From an uncultured Litoreibacter sp. (GTDB lineage Bacteria > Pseudomonadota > Alphaproteobacteria > Rhodobacterales > Rhodobacteraceae): a stretch of 64,000 bases of DNA. A program made the translations under genes and the position numbers. Location of the stretch: positions 3,290,501 to 3,354,500 of the forward strand of contig NZ_CANMXB010000001.1 of the NCBI RefSeq assembly GCF_947501785.1, given 5' to 3'. Shown in pieces: positions 29,072-37,279 of this stretch; positions within the stretch are counted from its first letter, which is position 1, and the number at the start of each line of letters is the position of its first letter. The notes beneath the pieces were generated by a model. That model was not told the DNA's origin, ran no database searches, and saw nothing but the letters and a program-made list of their open reading frames with translations.

Positions 29072-29117
29072 CAAATCCCTTGGAAAGGGATTTGAAAAGA
29101 ATTTTTCTTCAAAATTC
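29072..29117. repeat. Two tandem variable-stem hairpins after nadE
   Basis: 29072-29094 has CAAATCCCT arms around TGGAA; 29099-29117 has GAATTTT arms around a short loop. They are four bases apart and lie just beyond the nadE stop, the second ending nine bases from it. Same design as at 663, 10597 and 33257. Confidence 0.75.
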
Positions 29118-29125
29118 TTCGCCCC

Positions 29126-30784
29126 TCAGCTTTCGTCGCGCCAGCGGTTCACAATCGGGTAGCGCCGGTCCAGCCAGAAGGCGCGGCGGGTTAGCCGTGC
29201 GCCGGGGGCGGATTGGAAGCGTTTGTATTCAGAGATGTAGATCAGGTGCTCGATCTTCTTGACCACAGCGCGGTCGTGCCCGGCGGCCACGACTTCGGCC
29301 ACGGATTGTTCCCGGTCGACCAACCGGTCCAGAATGTCGTCCAGCACCTCGTAGGGCGGCAGCGAATCCTCGTCCTTCTGGTCAGGCCGCAACTCAGCCG
29401 AGGGCGGCTTGTCGATGATCCGCTGCGGAATGACCACGCCCGAGGGCCCTGCCATCCAGTCGCGGTGATTGGCATTGCGCCAGCGGCAGGTTTCAAACAC
29501 CCGCATCTTGTAGAGGTCCTTGATCGGGTTGTAGCCGCCCGACATGTCGCCGTAGATAGTCGCGTAGCCCACCGCGACCTCGGATTTGTTGCCGGTGGTC
29601 AGCAGCATTTCCCCGAACTTGTTGGACAGCGCCATCAACATCACGCCGCGCAGGCGGGACTGGATGTTTTCCTCGGTCACGTCGGCTTCGGTTCCGGCCA
29701 TCAGGGGCGCAAGCGCCTCGGTCACGGCGGCGCGGGGGCCGGAAATTGGGACGGTGTCGATGCGGGTGCCCAGCAATTTTGCGCATTCCGACGCGTCTTC
29801 CAGCGAATGCTCTGACGTGTATTCCGACGGGAGCATTACGCAGCGCACATTCTCCGCGCCCAGCGCGTCCACGGCAATCGTGGCGGTTAATGCGGAATCG
29901 ATGCCGCCCGACATGCCCAGAAGCACCTTCTTGAAGCCTGTTTTGCGCATGTAGTCACGCAGGGCCTCAACCATGGTGCGGTAATCCTGCTCCCAATCGT
30001 CGGGCAATTTGGCCATCTCGCCCGGCACCGCACGCCAACCCTGATCCGTTTCCTGAAAATCGACATGCGAGATCACCTCGTCATAGACCGGAAGCTGCAC
30101 CGCCAGTTCGCCGCCCGGGTTCAGCACGAAGGACCCGCCATTGAACACCTGATCATCCTGCCCGCCGACCATGTTGAGATAGACCAGCGGCAGGCCCGTT
30201 TCGACCACGCGGGACACCATGTGGCTCATACGGATGTCCAGCTTACCCCGGAAATAGGGGGAACCATTGGGCACGATCAGAATTTGTGCCCCGGATTCGG
30301 CCAGCGTTTCAGACACGTCTTCATGCCACGCGTCCTCGCAAATCGGCGTGCCGATGCGCAACGGGTCGATGGCGTAAGGGCCTTGGACCGGGCCGCGCTC
30401 AAACAGGCGCTTTTCGTCGAAGACGTTAAAATTCGGCAGCTCATGCTTCAGAATGCGGGTCTGCACCTTGCCGTCCTTCAGGATCGAATAGGCATTGTAC
30501 AGCTTGCCGTCGATCACCACCGGATGGCCGATGCCCATGGCAGGACCGTCGGCGGTTTCCAAAGCCAGCTCGTCCACCACCCGGGTGGCATGGGCGGTGA
30601 AGGCGGGTTTCATCACCAAATCTTGAGCCTGATAGCCGGTGATAAACATCTCCGGCAGGGCCAGCATGTTGGCCCCGGCCTCTTTGGCCTTGGTCCAAGC
30701 GGCGCGGGCTTTGTCGGCATTGCCCACGAAGTCGCCCACCGTGGGGTTCAGCTGCGCAATTGTCAGGCGGAAGGTGTTGGTCAT
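29126..30784 (-). CDS. nadE: Glutamine-dependent NAD+ synthetase
   Basis: Makes NAD from nicotinate adenine dinucleotide, using ammonia from glutamine. The 552-residue product combines an N-terminal nitrilase-type glutaminase domain (about 1-270) with a C-terminal ATP-pyrophosphatase domain. The former has the glutamate in ALPEMFITGY, the lysine region LKHELPNFNVFDE and the cysteine in GTPICEDAWH; the latter has the P-loop LLGMSGGIDSALTATI near residue 290. ATG 30784 starts the conserved MTNTFRLTIAQLNPTVGD. It is divergent from the MORN gene. Confidence 0.95.
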   Translation of the reverse strand: MTNTFRLTIAQLNPTVGDFVGNADKARAAWTKAKEAGANMLALPEMFITGYQAQDLVMKPAFTAHATRVVDELALETADGPAMGIGHPVVIDGKLYNAYSILKDGKVQTRILKHELPNFNVFDEKRLFERGPVQGPYAIDPLRIGTPICEDAWHEDVSETLAESGAQILIVPNGSPYFRGKLDIRMSHMVSRVVETGLPLVYLNMVGGQDDQVFNGGSFVLNPGGELAVQLPVYDEVISHVDFQETDQGWRAVPGEMAKLPDDWEQDYRTMVEALRDYMRKTGFKKVLLGMSGGIDSALTATIAVDALGAENVRCVMLPSEYTSEHSLEDASECAKLLGTRIDTVPISGPRAAVTEALAPLMAGTEADVTEENIQSRLRGVMLMALSNKFGEMLLTTGNKSEVAVGYATIYGDMSGGYNPIKDLYKMRVFETCRWRNANHRDWMAGPSGVVIPQRIIDKPPSAELRPDQKDEDSLPPYEVLDDILDRLVDREQSVAEVVAAGHDRAVVKKIEHLIYISEYKRFQSAPGARLTRRAFWLDRRYPIVNRWRDES

Positions 30785-30858
30785 GAGCGTCTTTCGCATC
30801 CGTTTGAGCACGTTCTAGCAGACCATGGCCCAAGGGAAAGGGGCAGCGCCCGCGCGGC

Positions 30859-30887
30859 TTGTCACAGGGGCGGGGCTCGACTAGGCT
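30859..30887 (+). promoter_or_regulatory. Possible sigma-70-type promoter of the MORN gene
   Basis: TTGTCA (30859-30864) and TAGGCT (30882-30887) are separated by 17 bases, 36 bases upstream of the GTG start at 30923. Spacing is ideal; the -10 is only moderately conserved. Confidence 0.4.
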
Positions 30888-30922
30888 TTTTACGCTGCGA
30901 TAGGGAATCTGGGGGACCGTCC

Positions 30923-32380
30923 GTGCGATCTACTGTGCAATTGAAACTTTCAGCCGCTGCCTTGGCCTTGGCTCTGGCCTCACCGGCTTTTGGCCCTGCG
31001 TTCGCGCAAGACAGCGGCACCAAGCAATATGACGATGGCGGCATCTACACGGGCGCCTTCAAAGAGGGCAAACGGCACGGGCAGGGTACTTACACACTGC
31101 CAAACGGCTACGAGTACAGCGGCAACTGGGTGGATGGAGAAATTCGCGGACAGGGTACCGCGCGCTTCCCCAACGGCTCGCTTTATGAGGGGCAGTTTGC
31201 GGCCGGAAAACCCGACGGGTTCGGCAAGATCATCTTCGCCGATGGCGGCACGTATGAAGGCGACTGGGCCGACGGCAAGATCAACGGGCGCGGCATCGCC
31301 AGCTACGCCAACGGTGCGCGTTATGAGGGCGAGTTTCGCAACGCCGCCCAACACGGCACCGGCGTGTTGGTCAGCCCCAACGGCTACCGCTACGAAGGCC
31401 AGTGGGTTGACGGTGTCAAGGAAGGCCGCGGCAAGATCAGCTACCCCGATGGCGCGGAATATGAAGGCACGCTGAAGGACGGGCGACGCGACGGCGACGG
31501 CAGCCTGGTGATGACCGACGGCATGACCTATGTCGGCCAGTGGAAAGACGGCCAGATTGACGGCACCGGAACGCTGACCCAATCCAACGGCGACGTCTAC
31601 ACCGGCACGCTGAAGGCGGGCCTGCGCGAGGGCAAGGGCCGCATGGCTTACGCCAATGGCGACGTCTATGAAGGCGACTTCATGGGGGATGCGCGCAACG
31701 GCAAGGGCACGTTCACCGGCACAGACGGGTTTGGCTACACCGGCGACTGGGTGAACGGGCTATTTGAGGGCCAAGGCATCGTCACCTACCCGGACGGGTC
31801 GGTTTATGAGGGCGCGCTGCGCGCCGACCTGGCCGATGGCAAAGGCAAGATCACCTATCCCGACCAATCCACCTACGAGGGCGACTGGGCCAAGGGCGTG
31901 ATCGAGGGCTCCGGCACAGCCCGCTACGCCAATGGGCTGGTCTATGAGGGCCAGTTTGAAAACGCGCTGATCTCGGGGCAGGGGACAATGACCTATCCTG
32001 ATGGCTACGTATATGAAGGCGCGTGGGTCGCGGGAAAACGCGAAGGACAGGGCCGGGCCACCTATGCGGACGGCTCGGTCTATGAAGGTGAATTTGCCGC
32101 CGGGCAACGGTCAGGACAGGGCAACTTTAGCCGCGAGGACGGCTTCGCCTACACCGGCACCTGGGCCAATGGCCAGATTGACGGCGCGGGGCAGGCCACC
32201 TACCCGACGGGCGACGTCTACATTGGATCCTTCAAGAACGGCAAACGCCATGGCGAAGGCGAAATGCGCTACGCGGACGGCGAAGTATCAAGCGGCGAAT
32301 GGGAAGAAGGGCGGCTAACCAAGTCCGACGCACCTCTTGAGGACGAAGGGTCAGGCGAGGCCGGCACCGACAGCAACTAA
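30923..32380 (+). CDS. Exported MORN-repeat protein (18 repeats)
   Basis: A 485-residue protein with a signal peptide (residues 1-28, ending AFAQD) followed almost wholly by MORN repeats of 23 residues, pattern Y-G-W/F-dG-rHGqGtxxYpdG. I count 18 full copies plus a degenerate one, then an acidic tail. MORN repeats form extended beta-hairpin rods used for lipid or protein contacts. The start is GTG 30923, with GGGGGACC upstream; the much longer frame upstream overlaps nadE antisense and is rejected. It probably forms a periplasmic or surface scaffold; no partner is visible. Confidence 0.85.
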   Translation: MRSTVQLKLSAAALALALASPAFGPAFAQDSGTKQYDDGGIYTGAFKEGKRHGQGTYTLPNGYEYSGNWVDGEIRGQGTARFPNGSLYEGQFAAGKPDGFGKIIFADGGTYEGDWADGKINGRGIASYANGARYEGEFRNAAQHGTGVLVSPNGYRYEGQWVDGVKEGRGKISYPDGAEYEGTLKDGRRDGDGSLVMTDGMTYVGQWKDGQIDGTGTLTQSNGDVYTGTLKAGLREGKGRMAYANGDVYEGDFMGDARNGKGTFTGTDGFGYTGDWVNGLFEGQGIVTYPDGSVYEGALRADLADGKGKITYPDQSTYEGDWAKGVIEGSGTARYANGLVYEGQFENALISGQGTMTYPDGYVYEGAWVAGKREGQGRATYADGSVYEGEFAAGQRSGQGNFSREDGFAYTGTWANGQIDGAGQATYPTGDVYIGSFKNGKRHGEGEMRYADGEVSSGEWEEGRLTKSDAPLEDEGSGEAGTDSN

Positions 32381-33900
32381 ACCGCTTCGCCAGCGTCCAG
32401 CCTGGCGAGCCAGTCCCGTGCCTCAGACAGCACGGTATCCTTGCGGCCGTTCTCCATCCGGTCCCATGTGCGGTACATATTGCCCATGCGGGGATTGTTC
32501 GCGAACCGGTCTCGATGCCGGATCAGGAAATCCCAGTAGAGCAGGTTGAACGGGCAAGCGTGCGGCCCGGTTTTGTCTTTCACCTTGTATTCGCAGGTTT
32601 TGCAGTGGTCCGACATTTTGGCGATGTAATTGCCGGATGATATGTAGGGTTTGGACCCGACGATGCCGCCATCCGCAAATTGCGACATGCCGATGACATT
32701 GGGGGCCTCCACCCATTCATAGGCGTCGGCGTAGACCGCGAGGTACCATTCGTGCACCTCGTATGGGTCAACGCCGGCCAGCAGCGCGAAATTGCCGGTG
32801 ACCATCAGCCGCTGGATGTGATGCGCGTAGGCCTCGGTCTTGGTTTGGGCCACGGCCTTTGACACGCAGTTCATCTTGGTATTAGCCCCCCAAAAGAAGG
32901 CGGGCAGCTTGCGGGCGTGCTTCAGCACGTTTCGATTGGTGTAGCCGGGGCCTTCGAGGAAGTAGATGCCCCGCATATATTCGCGCCAACCGATGACCTG
33001 GCGGATGAAACCTTCGACCGCGTTGAGCGGCGCGTGATTGTCTTTGTAGGCCTGTTCGACCTGGGCACAGACGTCGAGAGGGTCGAGGAGGCCCGCGTTG
33101 ATGTAGAGGCTGATGACGGAGTGATAAAGGAACTTTTCCTCATTCATCATGGCGTCCTGATAGTCGCCGAAATGGGGAAGGGCGTATGTGATCCAATGGG
33201 TCAACGCGCGTTGCGCTTGTTCCGCATCTGTGGCGAACCAGAAGGGATGGAGGGCACCAAAGTTTTGGGAAAACTTTGGCTCCAAAAACTCGAGGAGTTT
33301 TTGCGTCCCTTCATCAGGCGTGAACTGCATGGGGCCAGCGTGGTTGACCGCCTTGGGCGCGGATTTGCGGTTGTCGTGGTCGAAATTCCATTTCTCGCCC
33401 ACCGGTTTGTCACCGTCCATCAACAGGCCGGTCTTGCGGCGCATGTCACGGTAGAACCACTCCATCCGCAACTCCTTGCGGCCCTCGGCCCAACTCTCGA
33501 ACTCGGCATGGGAGGCGATGAAGCGGGTGTCTTGGAGTTGGGTGACTTTCAGTGGAAGATCATTCAAAGCCTCGATCAACCGCCATTCGCCGGGCTCTGT
33601 TGCGATGACTTGCTTGGCGCCATGTTCCTCGGCGCGGCGGATCAGCTCGCCGGTGATGGAGCCGGTGTTTTCCGGGTCATCGAGCGTCGTGTAGGCGACA
33701 TGCCTGCCATCCGCGATCAGCTTGGCCGCGAATTTGCGCATGGCGGCGAAGATGAAGGCGATCTTTTTGGGGTGGTGCGGGACATAGGATGCCTCATCTG
33801 CGACCTCGGCCATGACGATCACATCGTCTTTTGCGGCGTGCTCAAGCGCGGAAAGGGTCGGGGTCAGCTGGTCGCCGAGGACCAGAACGAGATTTACCAT
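32377..33900 (-). CDS. FeS-containing (6-4) photolyase / PhrB-type cryptochrome
   Basis: A 507-residue flavoprotein of the FeS-BCP/CryPro class, which repairs (6-4) photoproducts and binds a lumazine antenna. All four iron-sulfur cysteines are present at C345, C433, C436 and C449, and the conserved histidines are in AHHIQRLMVTGNF (360-361). The N-terminal alpha/beta antenna domain starts MVNLVLVLGDQLTP. Residues about 200-217 are encoded by DNA forming two tandem hairpins (33257-33303), yet the reading frame stays family-like there. It overlaps the upstream SDR gene by seven bases, so it is co-transcribed with it. Confidence 0.93.
   Translation of the reverse strand: MVNLVLVLGDQLTPTLSALEHAAKDDVIVMAEVADEASYVPHHPKKIAFIFAAMRKFAAKLIADGRHVAYTTLDDPENTGSITGELIRRAEEHGAKQVIATEPGEWRLIEALNDLPLKVTQLQDTRFIASHAEFESWAEGRKELRMEWFYRDMRRKTGLLMDGDKPVGEKWNFDHDNRKSAPKAVNHAGPMQFTPDEGTQKLLEFLEPKFSQNFGALHPFWFATDAEQAQRALTHWITYALPHFGDYQDAMMNEEKFLYHSVISLYINAGLLDPLDVCAQVEQAYKDNHAPLNAVEGFIRQVIGWREYMRGIYFLEGPGYTNRNVLKHARKLPAFFWGANTKMNCVSKAVAQTKTEAYAHHIQRLMVTGNFALLAGVDPYEVHEWYLAVYADAYEWVEAPNVIGMSQFADGGIVGSKPYISSGNYIAKMSDHCKTCEYKVKDKTGPHACPFNLLYWDFLIRHRDRFANNPRMGNMYRTWDRMENGRKDTVLSEARDWLARLDAGEAV
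33257..33303. repeat. Two tandem variable-stem hairpins inside phrB
   Basis: 33257-33279 has CCAAAGTTTT arms around GGG, and 33283-33303 has CAAAAACT arms around CGAGG; three bases separate them. They have the same geometry as the intergenic copies but lie within the coding sequence of the photolyase without breaking it. Confidence 0.75.
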
Positions 33901-34550
33901 GGGATTGGTTTACCTGCGTAATCAAAAAAGCCGCCCGTCTGGTCGGTCGTCAGCCCGCCCATGACGGTGATCAGGCTTTGCGCCGCTTCCGAGGCTGGCA
34001 CTGTTTTGTGGTGGCCCGCATATTTGACTGTGAACGGCGTTTCCACCGTGCCCGGATGCAGCGCCACGCAAATGGCCTGCTTATGCGTGCGGTTCAGCTC
34101 AATCGCCGCCCCGCGTATCAGCTGGTTCAGCGCGGCTTTGGCGGCACGGTAGCTATGCCATCCGCCGATCCGGTTGTCGCCGATGGATCCCACACGCGCC
34201 GACAACGCCGCGAACACCGCGCGGCGGTCGTTTGGCAGGTACGGCAGCGCGTGTTTGAGGATCAGAGCGGGGCCGATTGCGTTGGTGAGGTACTGGTTTG
34301 TCAACGCTTCGGCGGTGAGGGATTTGATCGTTTTCTCCGGCTCATGGCCGTCGATCACCAAGGCACCGGTGGCCACCAAGACAGTGTCGAATTGGCCGTC
34401 GAGCTTTGCGAAGGCTTTGGCGATGCTGGCCTCGTTCGTGATGTCGAGACCGTGCGCGCTGCGCGACAGGGTGACAGTCTCGCCGTGCAGCGCTTGCGCG
34501 ACCGCGCTGCCGATGCCGCCGGACGCGCCGATGATGAGGTGTCTGTTCAT
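33894..34550 (-). CDS. Short-chain dehydrogenase/reductase
   Basis: A 218-residue SDR with the cofactor motif GASGGIGSA at residues 8-16 and catalytic SYRAAKAAL (Y-x3-K) near residue 140; the serine region is LSARVGSIG. It resembles the C-factor/CsgA-like small SDRs. Its 3' end overlaps phrB by seven bases. This SDR-photolyase pairing suggests co-expression in a light or DNA-damage setting (inference). Substrate unknown. Confidence 0.83.
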   Translation of the reverse strand: MNRHLIIGASGGIGSAVAQALHGETVTLSRSAHGLDITNEASIAKAFAKLDGQFDTVLVATGALVIDGHEPEKTIKSLTAEALTNQYLTNAIGPALILKHALPYLPNDRRAVFAALSARVGSIGDNRIGGWHSYRAAKAALNQLIRGAAIELNRTHKQAICVALHPGTVETPFTVKYAGHHKTVPASEAAQSLITVMGGLTTDQTGGFFDYAGKPIPW

Positions 34551-34589
34551 GTGGGAGAAGTATGGCGATGCGCGTCTCGGTCAACCTTA

Positions 34590-34691
34590 TTGAGCGGCTG
34601 CGCCGCGCGCGATGTTTTGCGCTCTTTGAGGGATTTCATCCCTCAGCCGCGCGGGCAAACTCCCTGAGGATATTTATGAACATGGAAAGGG
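34590..34691 (+). repeat. Structured intergenic element, copy 3
   Basis: It has GCGGCTGCGCCGC, then GATGTTTTGCGCTCTT, a hairpin GAGGGATTTCATCCCTC, CAGCCGCGCGGGCA, and a tail GAGGATATTTATGAACATGG. Hairpin 2 differs from copies 1 and 2 on both arms together, so pairing is kept. Unlike the other copies, it lies between divergent genes, upstream of the leuA leader. Confidence 0.72.
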
Positions 34692-34715
34692 GTTTTCATT
34701 TTTGCGTTGGATTGT

Positions 34716-34778
34716 ATGATCGCTCTCATGTTGATGGTTAGAAACACCCTGCTGCTACTGCTTCTTAGCCTGCGCTGA
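34716..34778 (+). CDS. Leucine-rich leader peptide of leuA
   Basis: A 20-residue frame MIALMLMVRNTLLLLLLSLR followed by TGA. Nine of 20 residues are leucine, including six consecutive leucine codons (CTG CTG CTA CTG CTT CTT). It ends 74 bases before leuA and its stop lies inside a GC-rich dyad. This is the layout of a ribosome-mediated attenuator: stalling at leucine codons when Leu-tRNA is short would change the folding downstream. ATGs at 34728 and 34734 could also be the start. No strong ribosome-binding site is obvious. Confidence 0.7.
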   Translation: MIALMLMVRNTLLLLLLSLR

Positions 34779-34806
34779 GCGTGCCTTTCGGCGCGTGCCG
34801 CTCAGC
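34774..34806 (+). promoter_or_regulatory. Putative leuA attenuator hairpin
   Basis: GCTGAGCG (34774-34781) pairs with CGCTCAGC (34799-34806), enclosing a smaller GC stem. A competing pairing is possible: GCGCTG at 34772-34777 with CAGCGC at 34812-34817. Mutually exclusive structures beside a leucine leader peptide fit attenuation. The T tract is short (CATTTTCC, further on), so the terminator form may be weak or factor-assisted. Confidence 0.5.
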
Positions 34807-34852
34807 AGGACCAGCGCCGGACAACATTTTCCAAAGCTAAGAGACCAGACCC

Positions 34853-36409
34853 ATGACAGATAGCAACCGCGTTGTGATTTTTGACACGACTTTGCGTGAC
34901 GGCGAGCAATCGCCCGGCGCCACCATGAGCCATTCCGAGAAGCTGGAAATTGCGGGGCTTCTGGATGATATGGGCGTTGATATCATTGAAGCCGGATTTC
35001 CGATTGCCTCCGAGGGCGATTTCGAGGCGGTGAAAGCGATTTCCGAGCAAGCTCAAACGGCGGTGATTTGCGGATTGGCACGCGCCAACCTCAAGGATAT
35101 CGACCGCTGCTGGGAGGCCGTGAAACATGCGCAGAGGCCGCGCATTCACACCTTTATCGGCACCTCCGAGCTGCACCGCGCCATCCCAAACCTGACGATG
35201 GACGAGATGGCGGACAAGATCCACGAGACCGTCACCCATGCCCGCAACCTATGCGACAACGTGCAATGGTCGCCCATGGACGCGACGCGCACGGAATGGG
35301 ATTACCTGTGCCGCGTGGTCGAGATTGCGATCAAGGCGGGGGCGACCACGATCAACATTCCAGATACCGTGGGCTACACCGCGCCAAATGAAAGCGCGGA
35401 TTTGATCCGGCGGCTGATCGAGACCGTGCCGGGTGGCGACGAGGTGGTGTTTGCCACGCATTGTCACAATGATCTGGGCATGGCGACGGCGAATTCGTTG
35501 GCCGCCGTGGAAGGCGGCGCGCGCCAGATCGAGTGCACGATCAACGGGCTGGGCGAACGGGCCGGCAACACCGCTTTGGAAGAGGTCGTGATGGCCATGA
35601 AGGTGCGCCATGACATCATCCCGTTTCACACCGGGATCGACAGCACCAAGCTGATGAATATCTCGCGCCGCGTGGCCTCGGTGTCGGGCTTTGCGGTGCA
35701 GTTCAACAAGGCGATTGTCGGCAAGAACGCATTTGCGCATGAAAGCGGCATCCATCAGGACGGCATGTTGAAAAACGCCGAGACGTTCGAGATCATGCGC
35801 CCCGAAGATGTGGGCCTGACCGAGACGAATTTGGTGATGGGCAAGCATTCGGGGCGCGCGGCGCTGCGGTCCAAATTGGCCGAGCTTGGCTACGAGCTGG
35901 GCGACAACCAGCTGAAGGACGTGTTTGTGCGCTTCAAGGCCTTGGCCGACCAGAAGAAGGAAGTCTATGACGACGACCTGATCGCGCTGATGCAGGCGGG
36001 GTCAGATGTGGAGGATCGCATCAAGCTGACCGCATTGAAAGTCTCCTGCGGCATGGGGTTGGAGAAATCAGCCGAGATGATGTTGAGCGTTGACGGTGTT
36101 GAAAATTCAATGACCGCGACGGGGGACGGGCCCGTAGATGCGGCGTTTAATGCCGTCAAAGCGTTGTTCCCACATGGCGCGCGGCTGCAGGTGTACCAGG
36201 TGGCGGCCGTCACCGAAGGCACCGACGCCCAGGCGACCGTGTCGGTGCGGCTGGAGGAAGACGGCAAGATTGCCACCGGCCAGTCGGCGGATGTGGACAC
36301 GGTCGTTGCATCCGTGAAGGCCTATGTGGACGCGCTGAACCGGCTGTTGGTGCGGCGCTCCAAGGTCGGAGGCGACGTGGCCGAGGTATCCTACAAAGAC
36401 GTCAGCTGA
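34853..36409 (+). CDS. leuA: 2-isopropylmalate synthase
   Basis: Condenses acetyl-CoA with 2-oxoisovalerate, the committed step of leucine synthesis. The 518-residue product has the HMGL-like catalytic domain with IFDTTLRDGEQSPGA at residues 9-23 and metal-binding histidines in VFATHCHNDLGMA near 204. The C-terminal leucine-binding LeuA dimer domain is at about 390-510. Feedback by leucine is a family trait; the leader peptide upstream suggests a second layer of control. Confidence 0.96.
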   Translation: MTDSNRVVIFDTTLRDGEQSPGATMSHSEKLEIAGLLDDMGVDIIEAGFPIASEGDFEAVKAISEQAQTAVICGLARANLKDIDRCWEAVKHAQRPRIHTFIGTSELHRAIPNLTMDEMADKIHETVTHARNLCDNVQWSPMDATRTEWDYLCRVVEIAIKAGATTINIPDTVGYTAPNESADLIRRLIETVPGGDEVVFATHCHNDLGMATANSLAAVEGGARQIECTINGLGERAGNTALEEVVMAMKVRHDIIPFHTGIDSTKLMNISRRVASVSGFAVQFNKAIVGKNAFAHESGIHQDGMLKNAETFEIMRPEDVGLTETNLVMGKHSGRAALRSKLAELGYELGDNQLKDVFVRFKALADQKKEVYDDDLIALMQAGSDVEDRIKLTALKVSCGMGLEKSAEMMLSVDGVENSMTATGDGPVDAAFNAVKALFPHGARLQVYQVAAVTEGTDAQATVSVRLEEDGKIATGQSADVDTVVASVKAYVDALNRLLVRRSKVGGDVAEVSYKDVS

Positions 36410-36482
36410 ACCCACCACCCACGGCGCCCCTGACCGCGCGATTTGGCGCAATGGGGTATTTCCGTTATGCTGCCCCCATGTC

Positions 36483-36499
36483 GTCACCATGGTGGTGAC
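36483..36499. promoter_or_regulatory. 17-bp palindrome upstream of the LuxR-type gene
   Basis: GTCACCA-TGG-TGGTGAC: seven-base perfect arms around three bases, ending 18 bases before the ATG at 36518. The size fits a dimeric regulator's operator, possibly autoregulation by the gene that follows. Confidence 0.4.
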
Positions 36500-36517
36500 C
36501 CTGCCTTGGGGAAGGCC

Positions 36518-37279
36518 ATGTCGGAAACAGAGGACGCCGTGGGCGTGCTAAATGAGGTCTACGCCGCCGCCGAAGGGCAAGGCAGCTGGTCTGACAGCCT
36601 TGCCGGGCTGGCTGACTGGGTCGGGTACGAGGCGGCGACTTTTGAAGTACACAACCTGCGCACCGGCCAGATGTTGGACATTGTGTCGGCGCGCGTCGAC
36701 CCGGAAGATATGGCGGAATACGCCCGCGACTTTTCCTCGGACAACCCCCGCGTGAACTACCTCAAACAGGGGCAGACCCGCATCTCCTTTGACCATCTGT
36801 TCATCAGCGAAACCGAGATGGACCGGCACGTGTTCTACGCGGATTTTTTGCGACCTAAGCAGTTAAAATATTTTGTTTCTGTCGAAACCCCTCTGGTGGA
36901 TGGGGAGGTCAGAATGGCCATGGCATTGCAGCGTTCCGGTCGGGTGAGCGGGGTGGACGAACATGCAATACGGCGGCTGGCCACGATCGAGCCGCATCTG
37001 ACCCGCGCGATGCGGCTATATTGGGGGCGGATGAAGGCCCGGATCGACGCGGACGCATTCCCAAGGCGGCTGAAGGCGCTTGGCCTGACGGTGTCAGAGC
37101 AGCAGCTGGCCCTGTCATTCGCCGCGGGCGAAAGCCTGTCGGATTTTGCCCGCCGTAAGGGGGTGACCATGAATACGGTCTACACGCATTACCGACGGGT
37201 GAAGGAGAAGCTGGATTGCCGCGACAAGGCCGGCCTTTCGGCCCGTTTGGTGCATATGGCCAACGGCTATCTCAGCTAA
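36518..37279 (+). CDS. LuxR-family DNA-binding regulator
   Basis: A 253-residue regulator. The C-terminal helix-turn-helix (about 190-245) reads LTVSEQQLALSFAAGESLSD, then ARRKGVTMNTVYTHYRRVKEKL. The N-terminal 170 residues look PAS/GAF-like, with the EPHLTRAMRLYWGR helix linking the domains. The invariant residues of acyl-homoserine-lactone-binding domains are not evident, so this is not a clear quorum sensor. ATG 36518 follows GGGGAAGG. It overlaps the end of convergent rlmJ by eight bases. Confidence 0.8.
   Translation: MSETEDAVGVLNEVYAAAEGQGSWSDSLAGLADWVGYEAATFEVHNLRTGQMLDIVSARVDPEDMAEYARDFSSDNPRVNYLKQGQTRISFDHLFISETEMDRHVFYADFLRPKQLKYFVSVETPLVDGEVRMAMALQRSGRVSGVDEHAIRRLATIEPHLTRAMRLYWGRMKARIDADAFPRRLKALGLTVSEQQLALSFAAGESLSDFARRKGVTMNTVYTHYRRVKEKLDCRDKAGLSARLVHMANGYLS

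Noticed and set aside
30065-30922. Long upstream extension of the MORN protein frame
   Set aside because: It runs antisense through nadE and lacks any domain. The GTG at 30923 with a ribosome-binding site and signal peptide explains the gene.
36518-37279. Quorum-sensing LuxR receptor
   Set aside because: The length fits, but the signature residues of the acyl-homoserine-lactone pocket are not evident and no luxI-like gene is nearby.
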